Origin: Dromiciops gliroides
Lineage: Eukaryota > Chordata > Mammalia > Microbiotheria > Microbiotheriidae
Direction of reading: 5' to 3'
Length of the DNA: 64,000 nucleotides
Assembly: GCF_019393635.1 (NCBI RefSeq)
Contig: NC_057867.1
Location: 64,979,492-65,043,491, forward strand
Positions 62,560 to 64,000 of this stretch are shown piece after piece (position 1 is the stretch's first letter; every line of letters begins with the position of its first letter). The notes under the pieces are model-generated. The model was not told the origin of the DNA. It made no database searches and worked only from the letters and a program-made list of their open reading frames with translations. The translations under genes and the position numbers were made by a program.

Positions 62560-62920
62560 CAGTCAACATTTATGAAGAATCTACCATGTGCCTAGCAATA
62601 GGAGCTGGAAGTATAAATACAAAGGGCATTTGGTCCCTATCCTCAAGCACTTCACTTAGTGTTAATGAGTGTTAATAGTCTCAAAAGAAAATTGGTCCTC
62701 TCCCCGTAATGCCCCATTCCTGTGTTGGAAAGGCAAGTGACCTGAGATGAAAGACACAGAGGTCCATTATAGTCCTTGCCGGTTTTTATTTTTTTATTTT
62801 GATAGTCGTAGCTGTTAAAGGGCCTTCAGACTGGGACCTCATGTTTATCCAGTTCACTTCATCAGACACTTAGTAAGCTCCTACTACATACAAGGTATTG
62901 TGCTAGAGATAAAAAGGACC
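62560..62920 (-). repeat. Two L2 3' end fragments
   Basis: 62570-62660 (GAATCTACCATGTGCCTAGC) and 62860-62920 (AGTAAGCTCCTACTACATAC) are minus-strand L2 ends. Confidence 0.6.
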
Positions 62921-63119
62921 AGCATTTGTCCAAAGAGTAATTGAGTAAGCTTGAATTGATTTACTTTTCTGAAGGCCTTTTTTTTCCCTATTGCCAATCT
63001 TGCCCTGCTAATCCTCAGTCTCAGATTACTTCCCTCATCCTTTGGCTTTGCTCCCATTTTTGGGTGGCTGAAAAAAGACAACTGTGCTGACTGGATCTAC
63101 TAAAGATTTATATTACATA

Positions 63120-63645
63120 ATTTCAACTGAACCCTCACTGTGACAGTAATCCTTTTACACCTCCCTAATGGAGTCACTATTCTACTCACCACAGCAGCTT
63201 TTCCAAAGCTTTTTATTCTTCCTCAATCCTCTCACTGCTCCCTCTCCTTTAACTCTTTCAGCTGAGGATCTTGCCTCATTTCATTGAAAAACTTGAGGCC
63301 CTTCACTGAGAGATCCTCCCCTCCCCTCCAGATAGCATTACCCAGATGCCTTCCTCCACTATTTACTCTTCACCCTGTCTCACCTGCCAGTAAAGGACCC
63401 CTTTTACATACACCCTTATCCTATCCTGTCCTATCTTTTCCAGCAAAGTTCCCCCTCAGTTATCCCTCCCTCACTAATATTCAATCTCTCCTTGTTTACT
63501 GGCTGCTTCCTTGATGCCTACAAACAAACCTGTGTCACCCCCATCCTTAAAAACCCTTCACTTGATCCCTCCATCCCTGCTAGCTATCACCCTATATCTC
63601 TCATGTGGCTGAACTCCTTCATTTCCTTTCTAGTCAATCTTTTTA
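63120..63645 (+). mobile_element. L2 LINE, reverse-transcriptase N-terminal region
   Basis: Reads CVTPILKNPSLDPSIPASYH then PISLMWLNSF at 63535-63625, matching the L2 RT block KKPSLDPSNPSNYRPISNLPF. The 3' part is missing; an L1 follows. Confidence 0.8.
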
Positions 63646-63654
63646 TTTATTTGT

Positions 63655-64000
63655 TTAAAAAAAAATTTTTTTAACCAAATTAGCACTCAACACAAACAGA
63701 ATATGGAATTATATCCCTTGATAAATCAAAAAAATTAGGAACTAGTTGCGTTTTTATTGAAAAATAATTAATAGTAATTTTTATGTATTGCCTTCCAGCT
63801 TGTTTTCTGGCTGTATATTTTTGTCATTCTTTTGTCATTGTGCACATTGTTCTCTTAATTCTGCTATCCTTGCTTTTTATTCATTTATAGGAGTCTGTCC
63901 ACATTTGTTTGTATTCTTCATAACTGTTATTTTTTACAGTGCAGTCATAGTCCATTACGTTGCTATACCACAGTTTATTCATCCATTCCTGGTCGTTGGA
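63655..64000 (-). mobile_element. L1 LINE 3' end, runs off the window
   Basis: TACAGTGCAGTCATAGTCCA, ATACCACAGTTTATTCATCC and a T-rich start show an older minus-strand L1 3' end. Confidence 0.7.

Overview
The window is vertebrate nuclear DNA, almost certainly from a marsupial. It is packed with a tRNA-derived SINE about 145 bp long (A-box-like start, B-box near the middle, A-rich tail) that I recognise as the WSINE-type SINE of Australian marsupials. It also carries marsupial L1 3' ends, a longer SINE with a BovB/RTE-like tail, and very many old MIR and L2 copies. A dasyurid-like animal is my best guess, but this is inference from the repeats, not proof.

Layout. 0.2-0.9 kb: L1 3' end and a MIR split by a SINE. 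0.9-1.85 kb: a CpG-rich promoter-like island with a perfect ISRE and a six-unit, 50-bp CpG minisatellite. 2.0-10.86 kb, finishing at 13.43-13.48 kb: a tandem array of about 13 copies of a ~585 bp unit, each holding a MIR-derived segment, a unique segment and a TAA-rich microsatellite. The array was later hit by eight SINEs, one ~650 bp LTR-like insert and one L1. 13.5-20 kb: L1 3' ends, SINEs, MIRs. 20.45-20.9 kb: a second GC-rich island with an ETS-type site and a good splice donor. 21-40 kb: repeats and unassigned sequence, including L2, hAT-like elements and a mariner-type hairpin. 40.76-45.93 kb: one intact KRAB zinc-finger gene on the plus strand. 46-60 kb: its likely 3' UTR and more repeats, including an old L1 ORF2 block, an L2 with a readable reverse-transcriptase segment, a solo LTR and an RTE fragment. 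60.5-61.25 kb: a third CpG island with an ETS site and a donor, probably the first exon of a plus-strand gene whose body lies beyond the window. 63.1-64 kb: L2 and L1.

The only protein-coding gene I can support has four coding exons (33, 127, 102 and 1277 nt) that join in frame to a 512-residue protein: a short start exon, KRAB-A, KRAB-B and 12 C2H2 fingers. Three or more decayed finger relics follow its stop codon. I find no tRNA, rRNA or CRISPR feature. The most notable unexplained structures are the 585-bp array, the ISRE plus minisatellite island, the repeated stacking of SINEs at one target site, and retro-insertions that consist only of a tail.
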